Under the pieces are notes generated by a model that was not told where the DNA came from, ran no database searches, and worked only from the letters and a program-made list of their open reading frames with translations. A program made the position numbers and the translations under genes. This document shows positions 26,581 through 36,298 of a DNA stretch of 64,000 bases, piece after piece (position 1 is the first letter of the stretch; each line of letters opens with the position of its first letter). Where the stretch lies: NCBI RefSeq assembly GCF_014635585.1, contig NZ_BMDC01000001.1, positions 658,139 through 722,138 of the forward strand, read 5' to 3'. This DNA comes from Rothia aerolata (GTDB lineage Bacteria; Actinomycetota; Actinomycetes; Actinomycetales; Micrococcaceae).

Positions 26581-26916
26581 ATGGCTCGTAGATCTCACTC
26601 GCGCAAAAGAAGCTCAAACTCCGGCCCCGCCCCCAGCAAGTGGCAGAAAACCCCCGGCGGTGGCAGAGACATCTCGCGCATTCTCGACCCCGCGCCCAAG
26701 GTGGAGCACGCCGCAGACGGCGACTGGTTCGTTCAATACATGCCGGCGGTCAACGCAGTCAAAACCTACAAGTGCCCCGAATGCTCCCGGAACATTCCGC
26801 CGGGTGTTGCCCACCTGGTGGTCTGGCAAGAAGACCACCTCTTCGGCAGGGAGCGGGCGGTAGAAGAACGCCGGCACTGGCACCAGCACTGCTGGGATAC
26901 TCGCAGAATTTTCTAG
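26581..26916 (+). CDS. Small conserved zinc-ribbon-like protein
   Basis: A 111-residue protein that I recognise only as a conserved actinobacterial type found near nucS. It begins with a basic, disordered stretch of about 30 residues (MARRSHSRKRSSNSG) and then has a compact core with YKCPECSRNIPPG near residues 62-74 and RRHWHQHCWDTRR at the end. The Cys-x2-Cys pair and the terminal His-x-x-x-Cys group look like one zinc site. No enzyme function can be assigned. A nucleic-acid-linked role is plausible from the basic tail and the neighbour nucS, but unproven. Confidence 0.65.
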   Translation: MARRSHSRKRSSNSGPAPSKWQKTPGGGRDISRILDPAPKVEHAADGDWFVQYMPAVNAVKTYKCPECSRNIPPGVAHLVVWQEDHLFGRERAVEERRHWHQHCWDTRRIF

Positions 26917-27110
26917 CTCTGTTATCAGGCCGGGCTCCGCGATTCTCTTCACTTGAGGATTATAGGAAGAAAAGTGCATCCCCAACACCCCAAAATCCAG
27001 CACCAGCGATATGGGCCATTTGTGGATTTTTCGCGGAAACAAGTTCCCGGTACACAAAGATTCCCGCTGAGGTGCCAAAAGTACACGCAAAACCCGGCTG
27101 AAAGACCAAA

Positions 27111-27170
27111 GGTACACCTGTATTCCCTGGGTACACGTCTAGATGTGTACCCAGGGTATACAGGTGTACC
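27111..27170. repeat. 60-base near-perfect hairpin with GTACAC motifs
   Basis: The two halves, 27111-27139 and 27142-27170, pair with two mismatches and almost no loop. Each arm starts or ends with GGTACACC/GGTGTACC and holds an internal CTGGGTACAC, so the hexamer is repeated inside the stem. It lies far from both flanking stops, so a simple terminator role is doubtful. Confidence 0.75.
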
Positions 27171-27225
27171 TACGCCAGCCCGGCAAGAAGAACTTGTACC
27201 CTTCCCCAGCTGAGATTCCTCGAGA

Positions 27226-27272
27226 GGCCATTTTTATACCGAAAACCTGCGAAAACCGGTTTAAAAATGGCC
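27226..27272. repeat. Second inverted repeat before atpC
   Basis: GGCCATTTTTATACCG (27226-27241) pairs with CGGTTTAAAAATGGCC (27257-27272) with one mismatch, around a 15-base loop. The A/T-rich stem is unlike the GC-rich terminators of the window. A further GGCCATTTGTGG at about 27014 partly repeats the left arm. Confidence 0.6.
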
Positions 27273-27310
27273 ACTGGCAATCACGGCAACCCGTGCAGTG
27301 CTTAAAATGC

Positions 27311-27344
27311 AGAGCGCCCCTGCCTAATGAGGCAGGGGCGCTCT
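27311..27344 (-). terminator. Terminator of the ATP synthase operon
   Basis: A 15-bp perfect GC-rich stem (27311-27325 with 27330-27344) and a 4-base loop begin 7 bases past the atpC stop. The minus-strand transcript then runs into GCATTTTAAG. It ends the atp operon. Confidence 0.85.
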
Positions 27345-27350
27345 CTTTGT

Positions 27351-27608
27351 TTAGACCTGAGCGTGCTTAGCAGCGATGGTCACCCGATCGTTAGATACGG
27401 TCAAGAAACCTTCCTGCAGGCGGGTCACAATCTTTTCGCCCGAAACGGGTTCAATCAGCAACTCGCCGTCCTCAGCCAACAAGGCCATGGTTGGAATGTG
27501 GCCGGGCAGCACACCGATATCGCCATCGGCGGTACGCGCACGCACGTACTTTGCTTCGCCCTCCCACACCTTGTGCTCGCGGGATACTACTTCGACCTGT
27601 AGTGCCAT
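27351..27608 (-). CDS. atpC: ATP synthase epsilon subunit
   Basis: An 85-residue epsilon subunit of F1, at the short end for the family: the N-terminal beta sandwich is intact (VEVVSREHKVWEGEAKYV, GDIGVLPGHIPTMALLAEDG) but the C-terminal helical hairpin that inhibits ATP hydrolysis in many bacteria is missing. Short epsilons of this kind occur in several actinobacteria. It couples gamma rotation to the rotor ring. Last gene of the operon; it begins 2 bases after the atpD stop. Confidence 0.93.
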   Translation of the reverse strand: MALQVEVVSREHKVWEGEAKYVRARTADGDIGVLPGHIPTMALLAEDGELLIEPVSGEKIVTRLQEGFLTVSNDRVTIAAKHAQV

Positions 27609-27610
27609 GA

Positions 27611-29083
<1,473 letters not shown>

Positions 29084-29116
29084 TTACCTAATGTAAAAGT
29101 GGGTAGTTTGGTCGTC

Positions 29117-30046
29117 TTAGGAGGCGAGGGCGTCCGCGCCGCCAACAATTTCAGAGAGCTCCTGAGTAATCGCTGCCTGACGAGCGTTATTCATGAGTCG
29201 GGTGTACTTCTTGATGAGCTCGTCTGCGTTATCACCGGCAGACTTCATTGCCCGCTGACGCGAAGCGAGCTCGGAAGCAGCTGCTTCCAGCAGGCAGGCG
29301 TACAGACGCGATGCAATGTAGCGGGGCAGAAGTGCATCCAAAACTTCCTGAGGAGAAGGCTCAAACTCGAACACTGCGTTCTGCTTGAACTGCTCGTCCT
29401 CAAGACGCTCACCGGGAACAATTTCCTCACCGATGTTGCGGGCATCAGCCACGGCGATGGGCAACATGCGAAGAATGGTTGTCTCCTGAGTAACCATGGA
29501 AACGAACTCGGTGTAGACAACGTGAAGGTCATCAACGCCACCCTCTTCGTAGGGGCGGGTAAATGCTTCGAGCAGAGCATCGCGCATTTCCACTGCCATC
29601 TCTACGTTGGGAGAGTCGGTGTTGCCTTCCCAGGCACGCTCGTAGGGGCGTTCACGGAAATCGAAGTAGGACTTCGCTTTACGACCCACGAGGTAGAGCT
29701 GAACTTCGCGACCTTCGCCCTTGAGCTTCTCAATCAGGCCCTCGGTCTTCTTCAGAATCGATGAAGAGTAGGAACCTGCCAGACCGCGGTCAGAAGTCAT
29801 CACCAGAATTGCCGAACGGCGGTGCTGGGCGTCTTTCTGACCAATCAGCGGGTGCTGGATTGAATGCTGGGTTGCGATGGCAGAGACCGCCTTGGTCAAA
29901 GCAACAGCGTAGGGGCTGGCTGCGTCGGCGCTCTTGCGTGCCTTGTTAATACGAGAGGTCGCGATCATCTCCATCGCCTTGAAGATTTTCTTCATAGACG
30001 ATGTCGAAGCAATCTTTTGACGGTAAACCCTAATTTGGGCTCCCAT
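29117..30046 (-). CDS. atpG: ATP synthase gamma subunit
   Basis: The 309-residue central shaft of F1. The N-terminal helix ([20 protein letters not shown]) and the C-terminal helix ending [19 protein letters not shown] are the conserved coiled-coil parts that rotate inside the alpha3beta3 ring. Length is slightly above the E. coli protein because of actinobacterial insertions in the middle domain. Between atpA and atpD in the standard order. Confidence 0.95.
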   Translation of the reverse strand: MGAQIRVYRQKIASTSSMKKIFKAMEMIATSRINKARKSADAASPYAVALTKAVSAIATQHSIQHPLIGQKDAQHRRSAILVMTSDRGLAGSYSSSILKKTEGLIEKLKGEGREVQLYLVGRKAKSYFDFRERPYERAWEGNTDSPNVEMAVEMRDALLEAFTRPYEEGGVDDLHVVYTEFVSMVTQETTILRMLPIAVADARNIGEEIVPGERLEDEQFKQNAVFEFEPSPQEVLDALLPRYIASRLYACLLEAAASELASRQRAMKSAGDNADELIKKYTRLMNNARQAAITQELSEIVGGADALAS

Positions 30047-30072
30047 AGAGCTTCCTTTCAGTTCTTGGTTCT

Positions 30073-30101
30073 GCCCCTACCCTACTCAAGCGGGTAGGGG
30101 C
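30073..30101 (-). other. Hairpin in the atpA-atpG gap
   Basis: A 10-bp perfect stem, GCCCCTACCC (30073-30082) with GGGTAGGGGC (30092-30101), sits in the 75-base gap. No T run follows in the minus-strand direction, so it is more likely an mRNA-processing or stability element than a full terminator. Confidence 0.55.
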
Positions 30102-30121
30102 ATGACTCCAAGAATCAATCG

Positions 30122-31747
30122 CTAACCAATAGTTTCCTGTGAGATTTCAGAACCGTTGACGGGCTTGTGCTCTTCGTGACCTGCATCGACCAGGTGGCTG
30201 GTGCCCTCTGAACGGAAATCACGCTTGACTGCCTCAACGCTTGCCTTGAGCTCTGCGACGTATTCGTCTTCGAGCTTGCCGGTCTCAGCGATGTTCTGCA
30301 GAACGTTGCTGTTGCGGCGCAGGTAGTCGATGTATTCCTTCTCAAAGCGGAGCACATCGGAGACCTCGAGGTCATCCAGGTAGCCCTTGGTACCCGCCCA
30401 GATGGAGGCAACCTGTTCCTCAACTGCGTAGGGTGTGTACTGGGGCTGGCGCAGAAGCTCGGTCAGGCGAGCACCGCGGGTCAGCTGCTGCTTGGAGGCG
30501 TCGTCCAGATCGGAGGCGAACATTGCGAAAGCTTCCATCGCACGGTACTGAGCCAGATCCAGCTTGAGGGTACCGGAGACCTTCTTCATTGCCTTGGTCT
30601 GTGCAGCACCGCCCACGCGAGACACCGAGATACCCACGTCAACTGCGGGGCGCTGGTTTGCGTTGAAGAGGTCGGACTGCAGGAAGATCTGACCGTCGGT
30701 AATGGAGATAACGTTGGTCGGAATGAAGGCAGAGACGTCGTTTGCCTTGGTTTCGATAATGGGGAAACCGGTCATGGAACCTGCGCCCAGCTCGTCGGAG
30801 AGCTTTGCGCAACGCTCCAGCAGGCGGGAGTGCAGGTAGAAGACGTCGCCGGGGTAGGCCTCGCGTCCCGGAGGACGGCGTAGCAGAAGGGAAACCGAAC
30901 GGTAGGCTTCTGCCTGCTTTGAGAGATCATCGAAGATAATCAGAACGTGCTTGCCGCCGTACATCCAGTGCTGGCCAATGGCAGAACCGGTGTAGGGAGC
31001 CAGGTACTTGAAGCCAGCAGCATCGGATGCGGGAGAAGCAACGATGGTGGTGTACTCAAGAGCACCATTGTTCTCGAGGGTCTGGCGAACAGAGGCAATG
31101 GTAGAAGCCTTCTGACCAACAGCCACGTAGATGCAACGTACCTGCTTGTTGGGATCGCCGGATTCCCAGTTAGCCTTCTGGTTCAGAATGGTGTCAACTG
31201 CGATTGCAGTCTTACCGGTCTGGCGGTCGCCAATAATCAGCTGGCGCTGGCCGCGGCCGATCGGAATCATGGCGTCGATTGCCTTGAGACCGGTCTGCAG
31301 GGGCTCGTGCACTGACTTACGCATGGTCACGCCGGGTGCCTGCAGTTCCAGAGCACGGCGACCCTCTGACGCGATTTCGCCAAGATCGTCAATGGGGTTA
31401 CCCAGGGGGTCAACGACGCGACCCAGGTAGCCGTCGCCTACGGGAACAGAAAGAACCTCACCGGTACGGTGAACTTCCTGGCCCTCTTCAATGCCGGTGA
31501 AGTCACCGAGCACGATTGCACCAATTTCGCGGGTATCGAGGTTCTGTGCTAGACCAAGGGTGCCGTCTTCAAAGCGAAGCAGCTCGTTAGCCATAGCAGA
31601 GGGAAGACCCTCGATGCGTGCAATACCGTCAGATGCAGACGATACGCGACCCACCTCTACTCGTTCTGTGTTGCCGGGTTCGTAAGACGCCGCGAATTCG
31701 TTCAGCGCATTACGGACATCATCGGCATTGATGGTCAAATCGGCCAT
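30122..31747 (-). CDS. atpA: ATP synthase alpha subunit
   Basis: The 541-residue non-catalytic nucleotide-binding subunit of F1. Motifs: the P-loop [19 protein letters not shown], the arginine-finger region [16 protein letters not shown] (family usually SVSRVG) and [20 protein letters not shown]. The last 25 residues are a charged extension beyond the E. coli protein, as in other actinobacteria. ATG at 31747. Preceded by a 170-base gap with two hairpins. Confidence 0.96.
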   Translation of the reverse strand: MADLTINADDVRNALNEFAASYEPGNTERVEVGRVSSASDGIARIEGLPSAMANELLRFEDGTLGLAQNLDTREIGAIVLGDFTGIEEGQEVHRTGEVLSVPVGDGYLGRVVDPLGNPIDDLGEIASEGRRALELQAPGVTMRKSVHEPLQTGLKAIDAMIPIGRGQRQLIIGDRQTGKTAIAVDTILNQKANWESGDPNKQVRCIYVAVGQKASTIASVRQTLENNGALEYTTIVASPASDAAGFKYLAPYTGSAIGQHWMYGGKHVLIIFDDLSKQAEAYRSVSLLLRRPPGREAYPGDVFYLHSRLLERCAKLSDELGAGSMTGFPIIETKANDVSAFIPTNVISITDGQIFLQSDLFNANQRPAVDVGISVSRVGGAAQTKAMKKVSGTLKLDLAQYRAMEAFAMFASDLDDASKQQLTRGARLTELLRQPQYTPYAVEEQVASIWAGTKGYLDDLEVSDVLRFEKEYIDYLRRNSNVLQNIAETGKLEDEYVAELKASVEAVKRDFRSEGTSHLVDAGHEEHKPVNGSEISQETIG

Positions 31748-31775
31748 CTTGTGTCCCTGCTCTCCTTATTTGTAA

Positions 31776-31810
31776 TCTTTGCCGGTCATCTGAGATGACC
31801 TCTGCAAAGA
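31776..31810 (-). other. Hairpin 1 in the atpH-atpA gap
   Basis: TCTTTGC (31776-31782) pairs with GCAAAGA (31804-31810), and an inner GGTCATC/GATGACC stem extends it. It lies just upstream of the atpA ribosome site, so it may tune atpA translation or set a transcript 5' end after processing. Confidence 0.5.
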
Positions 31811-31833
31811 TCGAAACTTGCTTATACGGATAA

Positions 31834-31869
31834 CGTTCCCGTCCACTCAAGTGGGCGTGTACGGGAACG
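31834..31869 (-). other. Hairpin 2 in the atpH-atpA gap
   Basis: CGTTCCCGT (31834-31842) pairs with ACGGGAACG (31861-31869), and a short CCACT/AGTGG stem lies inside. With hairpin 1 it fills the unusually long gap between atpH and atpA; F1 and Fo genes meet here, so different amounts of the two parts could be set at this point. Confidence 0.55.
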
Positions 31870-31917
31870 GGGCCGTACACGTGTATCTGCTCAATCACCG
31901 TTGAACGGTGACCGAAA

Positions 31918-32729
31918 CTAGTTGAATGATCGGTTGAGTTCGTTCAGACGAGTCTGGACTGAGCCGTCCATCATTTCGTCGCCTACCTGAACTCGCAGAC
32001 CACCGATGAGTTCCGGTTCAACAGTGATATCAAGCTTCAGTTCTTTGCCGTAAGCCTTTGAAAGACCTGCGCGAAGCTTCTCAATCTGCGCTTCGGTGAG
32101 CGGTGTAGCGGTTTCCACACGCGCAATCGAACGGTGCTGACGCTCCACGATGGTTTCAACGAACGATTCAGCCAACCGGGCCGGGGTGGTACCGCGGGGG
32201 GTGGAGCTGGCACGTTCAACCAGAATGCGGCCTTCGGTGGAATCGGGGTTACCCGCCAGTACCAGGGCCAGCTTCTTCTTGGCTTCGTCAGTTGCGCGAT
32301 CGTCGGTCAGTGCTGACTGAGCTTCTGCAGAACCGTTAACGGAGTTGACAAAAGTCAAAAGCTCGTTGATTACGGTTTCCAGTGCCTCTACTCCCCCACG
32401 CTGTTCAGCGGAGATAGCAAGAGCGCTGACTGCAGAGGTTTCAAGAGCATCAGCCAGATCCCGTTCGTGGGACCAGCGAGCTGCTGCTGCGGTTGAAACA
32501 ACGTTTACCGCTGCTTCTGAAACCTTGCCGCCCAATACTGACTTGACGATGCCCGCCCGTGCTTCTTCAGAACGAGCGGGGTCAACCAGACCGCGACGCA
32601 GGCTACCGTCATTGTCAATAACATCGGCGATAGCGAAAAGTTCCTGAGCAAGATGATCAGGGCTTACTGCAGTGTTTGCGGTAAGTGCCGTCTCCACCTT
32701 CTTCAGCGATTCAGTAGATACTCCTGCCA

Positions 32730-32730
<1 letters not shown>
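31918..32730 (-). CDS. atpH: ATP synthase delta subunit
   Basis: A 270-residue stator-linking subunit, matching the length usual in Micrococcaceae and larger than the about 180-residue E. coli protein. The conserved core is C-terminal, from ATPLTEAQIEKLRAGLSKAYG to EPELIGGLRVQVGDEMMDGSV. It fixes the F1 head to the peripheral b stalk. Start codon overlaps the atpF stop (TAATG), so translation of the two is coupled. Confidence 0.93.
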
Positions 32731-33305
<575 letters not shown>

Positions 33306-33327
33306 TCAAAAACGGCTTTCGCCAGTC

Positions 33328-33537
33328 TTACATAATGAAGGCGAGAACCAGGCCAAGAATTGCCAGTGCCTCAACCACTGCGAAGCCCATGAACAGCATA
33401 GGCTGCAGGGTGCGCTGGGACTCGGGCTGGCGAGCAACGGAGGTCATGTAAGCAGCGAAGATCAGACCCACGCCGATGCCGCCACCGATAGCTGCAAGGC
33501 CGTAACCGATAACGCTCAGTGAACCTGCGATTTCCAT
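33328..33537 (-). CDS. atpE: ATP synthase c subunit
   Basis: The 69-residue proteolipid of the rotor ring, with two membrane helices and the ion-binding Glu56 within [14 protein letters not shown]. The polar loop RQPES faces F1. A glutamate with no sodium-type ligand set around it suggests a proton ring. The ATG at 33537 is chosen over 33552 because AAGGA lies 7 bases ahead and the family starts this way. The equivalent helix pair in mycobacteria is the diarylquinoline site. Confidence 0.95.
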   Translation of the reverse strand: MEIAGSLSVIGYGLAAIGGGIGVGLIFAAYMTSVARQPESQRTLQPMLFMGFAVVEALAILGLVLAFIM

Positions 33538-33610
33538 GTTTTTTCCTTTCAACAGTGCTCGCGTCTCAAGTGTGTGTAAACGAGCAGAGTTACTTTGGGG
33601 TTATGTCACT

Positions 33611-33629
33611 ACCCGCCGCAAGAGCGGGT
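33611..33629 (-). other. Small hairpin in the atpB-atpE gap
   Basis: ACCCGC (33611-33616) with GCGGGT (33624-33629). It lies in the 145-base gap before atpE, whose product is needed in many copies; hairpins here are a known way of protecting or boosting atpE mRNA in other bacteria. Short, so evidence is weak. Confidence 0.35.
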
Positions 33630-33682
33630 CGCTATATTCAACGACTTACCTGAACTTGGTTGAGCAGGTAATCGCGAAAACT

Positions 33683-34480
33683 TTAGTGGCCTTCTGAGAC
33701 CGAGCCCTGCAGGTAAACGGCCAGCAGCAGGGCGAAGATGTAAGCCTGGATGCACTGAATCATCAGCTCAAGGAAGAAGAGGAAGATACCCAGAGCCAGA
33801 GGGGCCAGGGAACCGAGCCAGCCGCCAAGACCACCGACGGTCACAGCAAGGTGGCTCATCAGAGCGGCAGCAACCATCATTGCCATATGACCGCCGAACA
33901 TGGTGGCGAAGAGACGCAGTGCGTGGGTCACCGGGCGAATCAGCAGGTTGGAGAGGAACTCAATCGGAATCAGAATGATGTAGAGAACCGGAGGAACGCC
34001 CGAGGGCATGGTGAGATCCTTGAAGAAACCTCCCAGACCCTTGCGCTTGATACCCACACCAACCCAGGTTAGCCAGGCAATTGCTGCCAGCACATAGGCG
34101 GAGCCTGCGTGAGAGAGCGTGGGTAGCTGGAAGAAGGGAATTGAACCGTAGAGGTTGTTCACCAGAATGAAGAAGAAAGAGGTGAACAGCAGGGGCACAA
34201 AGGGCTTGAAGTGGTGGGCGCCGATGAGCTGCTTGCCCAGGGAGTTACGCACAAAGCCGTAGCCCATTTCAGCAACAAACTGGCCCTTGCCGGGAACCAT
34301 TGCCCGCTTGCGACCTGCCAGCATGAAGAAGCCAGCCACAATCACTACAGACAGAAGCACCAATAGCATCTGCTTGCCGAACCCAAATGAGCCAATTTCA
34401 AAGAAATTGGGCAGGTGCATGTCCTCCACGGTAGGAGGAGTGAATCCACCAGCGGCGTTCACTAGACCGTCTACGATCAA
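33683..34480 (-). CDS. atpB: ATP synthase a subunit
   Basis: The stator membrane subunit forming the proton half-channels, 265 residues from the chosen start. Five to six membrane helices are seen; the essential arginine is in THALRLFATMFGGH, and the glutamate-containing FFLELMIQCIQAYIF helix follows. The open frame extends to 34531, but the TTG at 34480 has an AAAGGA ribosome site at good spacing and gives a normal N-terminus; the exact start is uncertain. First subunit gene proper of the atp operon. Confidence 0.9.
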   Translation of the reverse strand: MIVDGLVNAAGGFTPPTVEDMHLPNFFEIGSFGFGKQMLLVLLSVVIVAGFFMLAGRKRAMVPGKGQFVAEMGYGFVRNSLGKQLIGAHHFKPFVPLLFTSFFFILVNNLYGSIPFFQLPTLSHAGSAYVLAAIAWLTWVGVGIKRKGLGGFFKDLTMPSGVPPVLYIILIPIEFLSNLLIRPVTHALRLFATMFGGHMAMMVAAALMSHLAVTVGGLGGWLGSLAPLALGIFLFFLELMIQCIQAYIFALLLAVYLQGSVSEGH

Positions 34481-34564
34481 GGCAAGTCCTTTCTTGCTCC
34501 CTGTCAAAATTGCCGGGCAATTTTGTTGCATCTTTAGTGTGTATGCGTGATTCTACGTTTTATC

Positions 34565-34819
34565 TTATTTGCTGTTTCTCATGTGGTAATAGACCAGATA
34601 GAAGCCACCAAAAGCCCCAATCAAAGCCCCAATCCACACAATCCAAGACGTGCCGAAAAGGCGATCCAGCCCATAGCCTACCAAACTCCAGAAAGCTATG
34701 CCGATTATGACGTAGAGGATAGTCATAACCGCGCCTGCGGTTCCCCCACCAGAGACTAAATCACCTGCTGAGCGGAGCTCTTTATCGCCGTCCCACCATT
34801 TCTTTTTGGGTTCACCCAC
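34565..34819 (-). CDS. AtpZ/AtpI-like small membrane protein
   Basis: An 84-residue protein with two hydrophobic segments (about 28-48 and 56-76) and the AtpZ-type pattern AVMTILYVIIGIAFWSLVGYGLD then GALIGAFGGFYLVYYH. AtpZ/AtpI proteins are non-structural helpers encoded ahead of the ATP synthase, implicated in Mg2+ supply or c-ring assembly. Starts with GTG and begins 2 bases after the preceding gene's stop, so it is part of the atp transcript. Confidence 0.75.
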   Translation of the reverse strand: MGEPKKKWWDGDKELRSAGDLVSGGGTAGAVMTILYVIIGIAFWSLVGYGLDRLFGTSWIVWIGALIGAFGGFYLVYYHMRNSK

Positions 34820-34821
34820 GG

Positions 34822-35289
34822 CTATCTTTCACCCCGCCTAGCGATTTCTTGATCATGGTCGTCAAAGTACAAAATTCTGAGCCCCGTTAAGGCTTTCATG
34901 AGGGTTGCAAGCCACAGCGAAACTCCCAGAATCGCGCCGGTTAGCAACCAGCCGTTCAGCAGGTTCTGCGGCACCGGTACGACCAGAAGCAAAACCAGAC
35001 CCAGCACAACCTTGAGTACATAGACTGCCATCAGTCGCCGGGCGCTCTCTGCCATTGAGACCTTCTCAGATTTAACCGCAACCACTATGTCCAGTGTAAA
35101 CCAGAGATAAACGATGACCGAACCGAGGGTAAAGCCAAGAAATCCAGAAAACCCTGCAATGACGGCAGACACCATCATACCGGCTAATGTAACGATTACG
35201 TATACTTTACTCACCGCGCCCAGAATAGTTTTCCAGGGAAGGGCTTTCACCGGCCCGGTACCCGCCCACATACTCCGCTTTTTAGGCAT
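34822..35289 (-). CDS. ATP synthase subunit I-like membrane protein
   Basis: A 155-residue protein with four hydrophobic segments, in the slot held by Rv1303 in mycobacteria between the WecA-like gene and atpB. The layout (paired helices with a basic loop, KSEKVSMAESARRLMAVY) resembles the AtpI group, and I infer a role in assembling the synthase. I chose the ATG at 35289, which has an AAGG ribosome site and overlaps the upstream stop by 8 bases; the longer frame to 35334 is mostly inside the neighbour. Confidence 0.65.
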   Translation of the reverse strand: MPKKRSMWAGTGPVKALPWKTILGAVSKVYVIVTLAGMMVSAVIAGFSGFLGFTLGSVIVYLWFTLDIVVAVKSEKVSMAESARRLMAVYVLKVVLGLVLLLVVPVPQNLLNGWLLTGAILGVSLWLATLMKALTGLRILYFDDHDQEIARRGER

Positions 35290-36298
35290 GCTTCTGTGCC
35301 TTGGCGAGGATGTTCGGCAGGCTGAGGTAAACAAGCAGAATCACGATAACAGCTATGCCAGCCCACAGGGCATTCTGGGTCTCATAGGGCAAAGCCACGA
35401 TGGTAATTACCGAGATGAGAACGGTGGTAGCCGCTACGGTCAGGGCACTGGCGAGGTGGCTGAAGCCGCGGTCGGTTAGCCGCTGATAAACGTGGGAGCG
35501 GTGGGGCTTATACCACTGCTCCCCCTTGGCAATGCGGCTGAGAAGAGTGAAGCCGGTATCTGCCAGGTAGACCATCACCGGTGAGAGCAGGTATTCGAGA
35601 TAGACGCCGGAGAGGAAAGCGCCCACCGCCATAGCGGCGATAGCACCGCCCAGAAAGTAGGAGCCCGCATCCCCCAAAAATACATTCTTCCCGGTACGAA
35701 CGTTCCAGGGCAGAAAAGCCAGGTAGGCACCGGCTACAGCGACTCCCCCAGCGATGAGCCAGGGCATCTGGTTAACCCAGCCGGCATAGGCGTAGAAGCC
35801 GCCCACCACAAAGCCGTGCAGGCCCGAGATGCCGTTGACGCCGTCCATAAAATTAACCACGTTGATGTAGGCGGCTACGGCGAATACGCCCACCGGTATC
35901 CACCAGATAGAGGTGTTAAGGCTGGCGGTGAGAGTGACCGTCACTAGCAGGCCGATGAGCAGCTGGCTCAGAAAGCGAATCTTGATAGAGACCCCGCGGA
36001 AATCTTCCAGCCATCCCAGGGTTCCGGAAAGCACCATTCCGCCGAGTACCGCTAGGGCAACCGAGCGGTCGGTGGGAATCAACCCCGTTAGAAGGGCCAG
36101 CACAAAAGCTGCGCTGGCAGCCAGGGCGGTGGCCAACCCCATGCCCCGGAAGGTCGGTTCGGTATGGGAGGAACGGTGGGTTGGAATATCCACCAGGTTC
36201 CAGCGGTGGAGCAGGGGGCGCACCGCCAGGGGCAGGGTAAGTCCCAGACAGAAGGCCACCAGGCCCGGTAACAGAGCAACGGATACTAAGTTGTTCAT
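35282..36298 (-). CDS. WbpL/WecA-like phospho-sugar transferase
   Basis: A 338-residue polyprenyl-phosphate sugar-1-phosphate transferase with about ten membrane helices. Catalytic aspartates lie in NFMDGVNGISG and FLGDAGSYFLGG, and the closing loop is KPHRSHVYQRLTDRG. HRSHxYQ is the WbpL-type loop, seen in enzymes that load FucNAc or QuiNAc-type sugars, rather than the usual WecA form. It begins glycan synthesis by moving a sugar phosphate to the lipid carrier. Overlaps the dehydratase stop by one base (TAATG), so both are one unit. It occupies the wecA/rfe position before atp genes. Confidence 0.82.
   Translation of the reverse strand: MNNLVSVALLPGLVAFCLGLTLPLAVRPLLHRWNLVDIPTHRSSHTEPTFRGMGLATALAASAAFVLALLTGLIPTDRSVALAVLGGMVLSGTLGWLEDFRGVSIKIRFLSQLLIGLLVTVTLTASLNTSIWWIPVGVFAVAAYINVVNFMDGVNGISGLHGFVVGGFYAYAGWVNQMPWLIAGGVAVAGAYLAFLPWNVRTGKNVFLGDAGSYFLGGAIAAMAVGAFLSGVYLEYLLSPVMVYLADTGFTLLSRIAKGEQWYKPHRSHVYQRLTDRGFSHLASALTVAATTVLISVITIVALPYETQNALWAGIAVIVILLVYLSLPNILAKAQKHA

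Larger units (their letters stand above)
26917..27350. other. 434-base gene-free region rich in repeats
   Basis: No convincing gene in either strand. It contains six GTACAC/GTGTAC hexamers between 27050 and 27169, a 60-base near-perfect hairpin at 27111-27170, a second hairpin at 27226-27272 and the atpC terminator at 27311-27344. The left part (26917-27050) shows no recognisable feature. Confidence 0.7.

Noticed and set aside
17417-27272. Long hairpins considered as CRISPR repeats or insertion-sequence ends
   Set aside because: Arms are unrelated to each other, no regular spacers exist, and no transposase or cas gene is present in the window.
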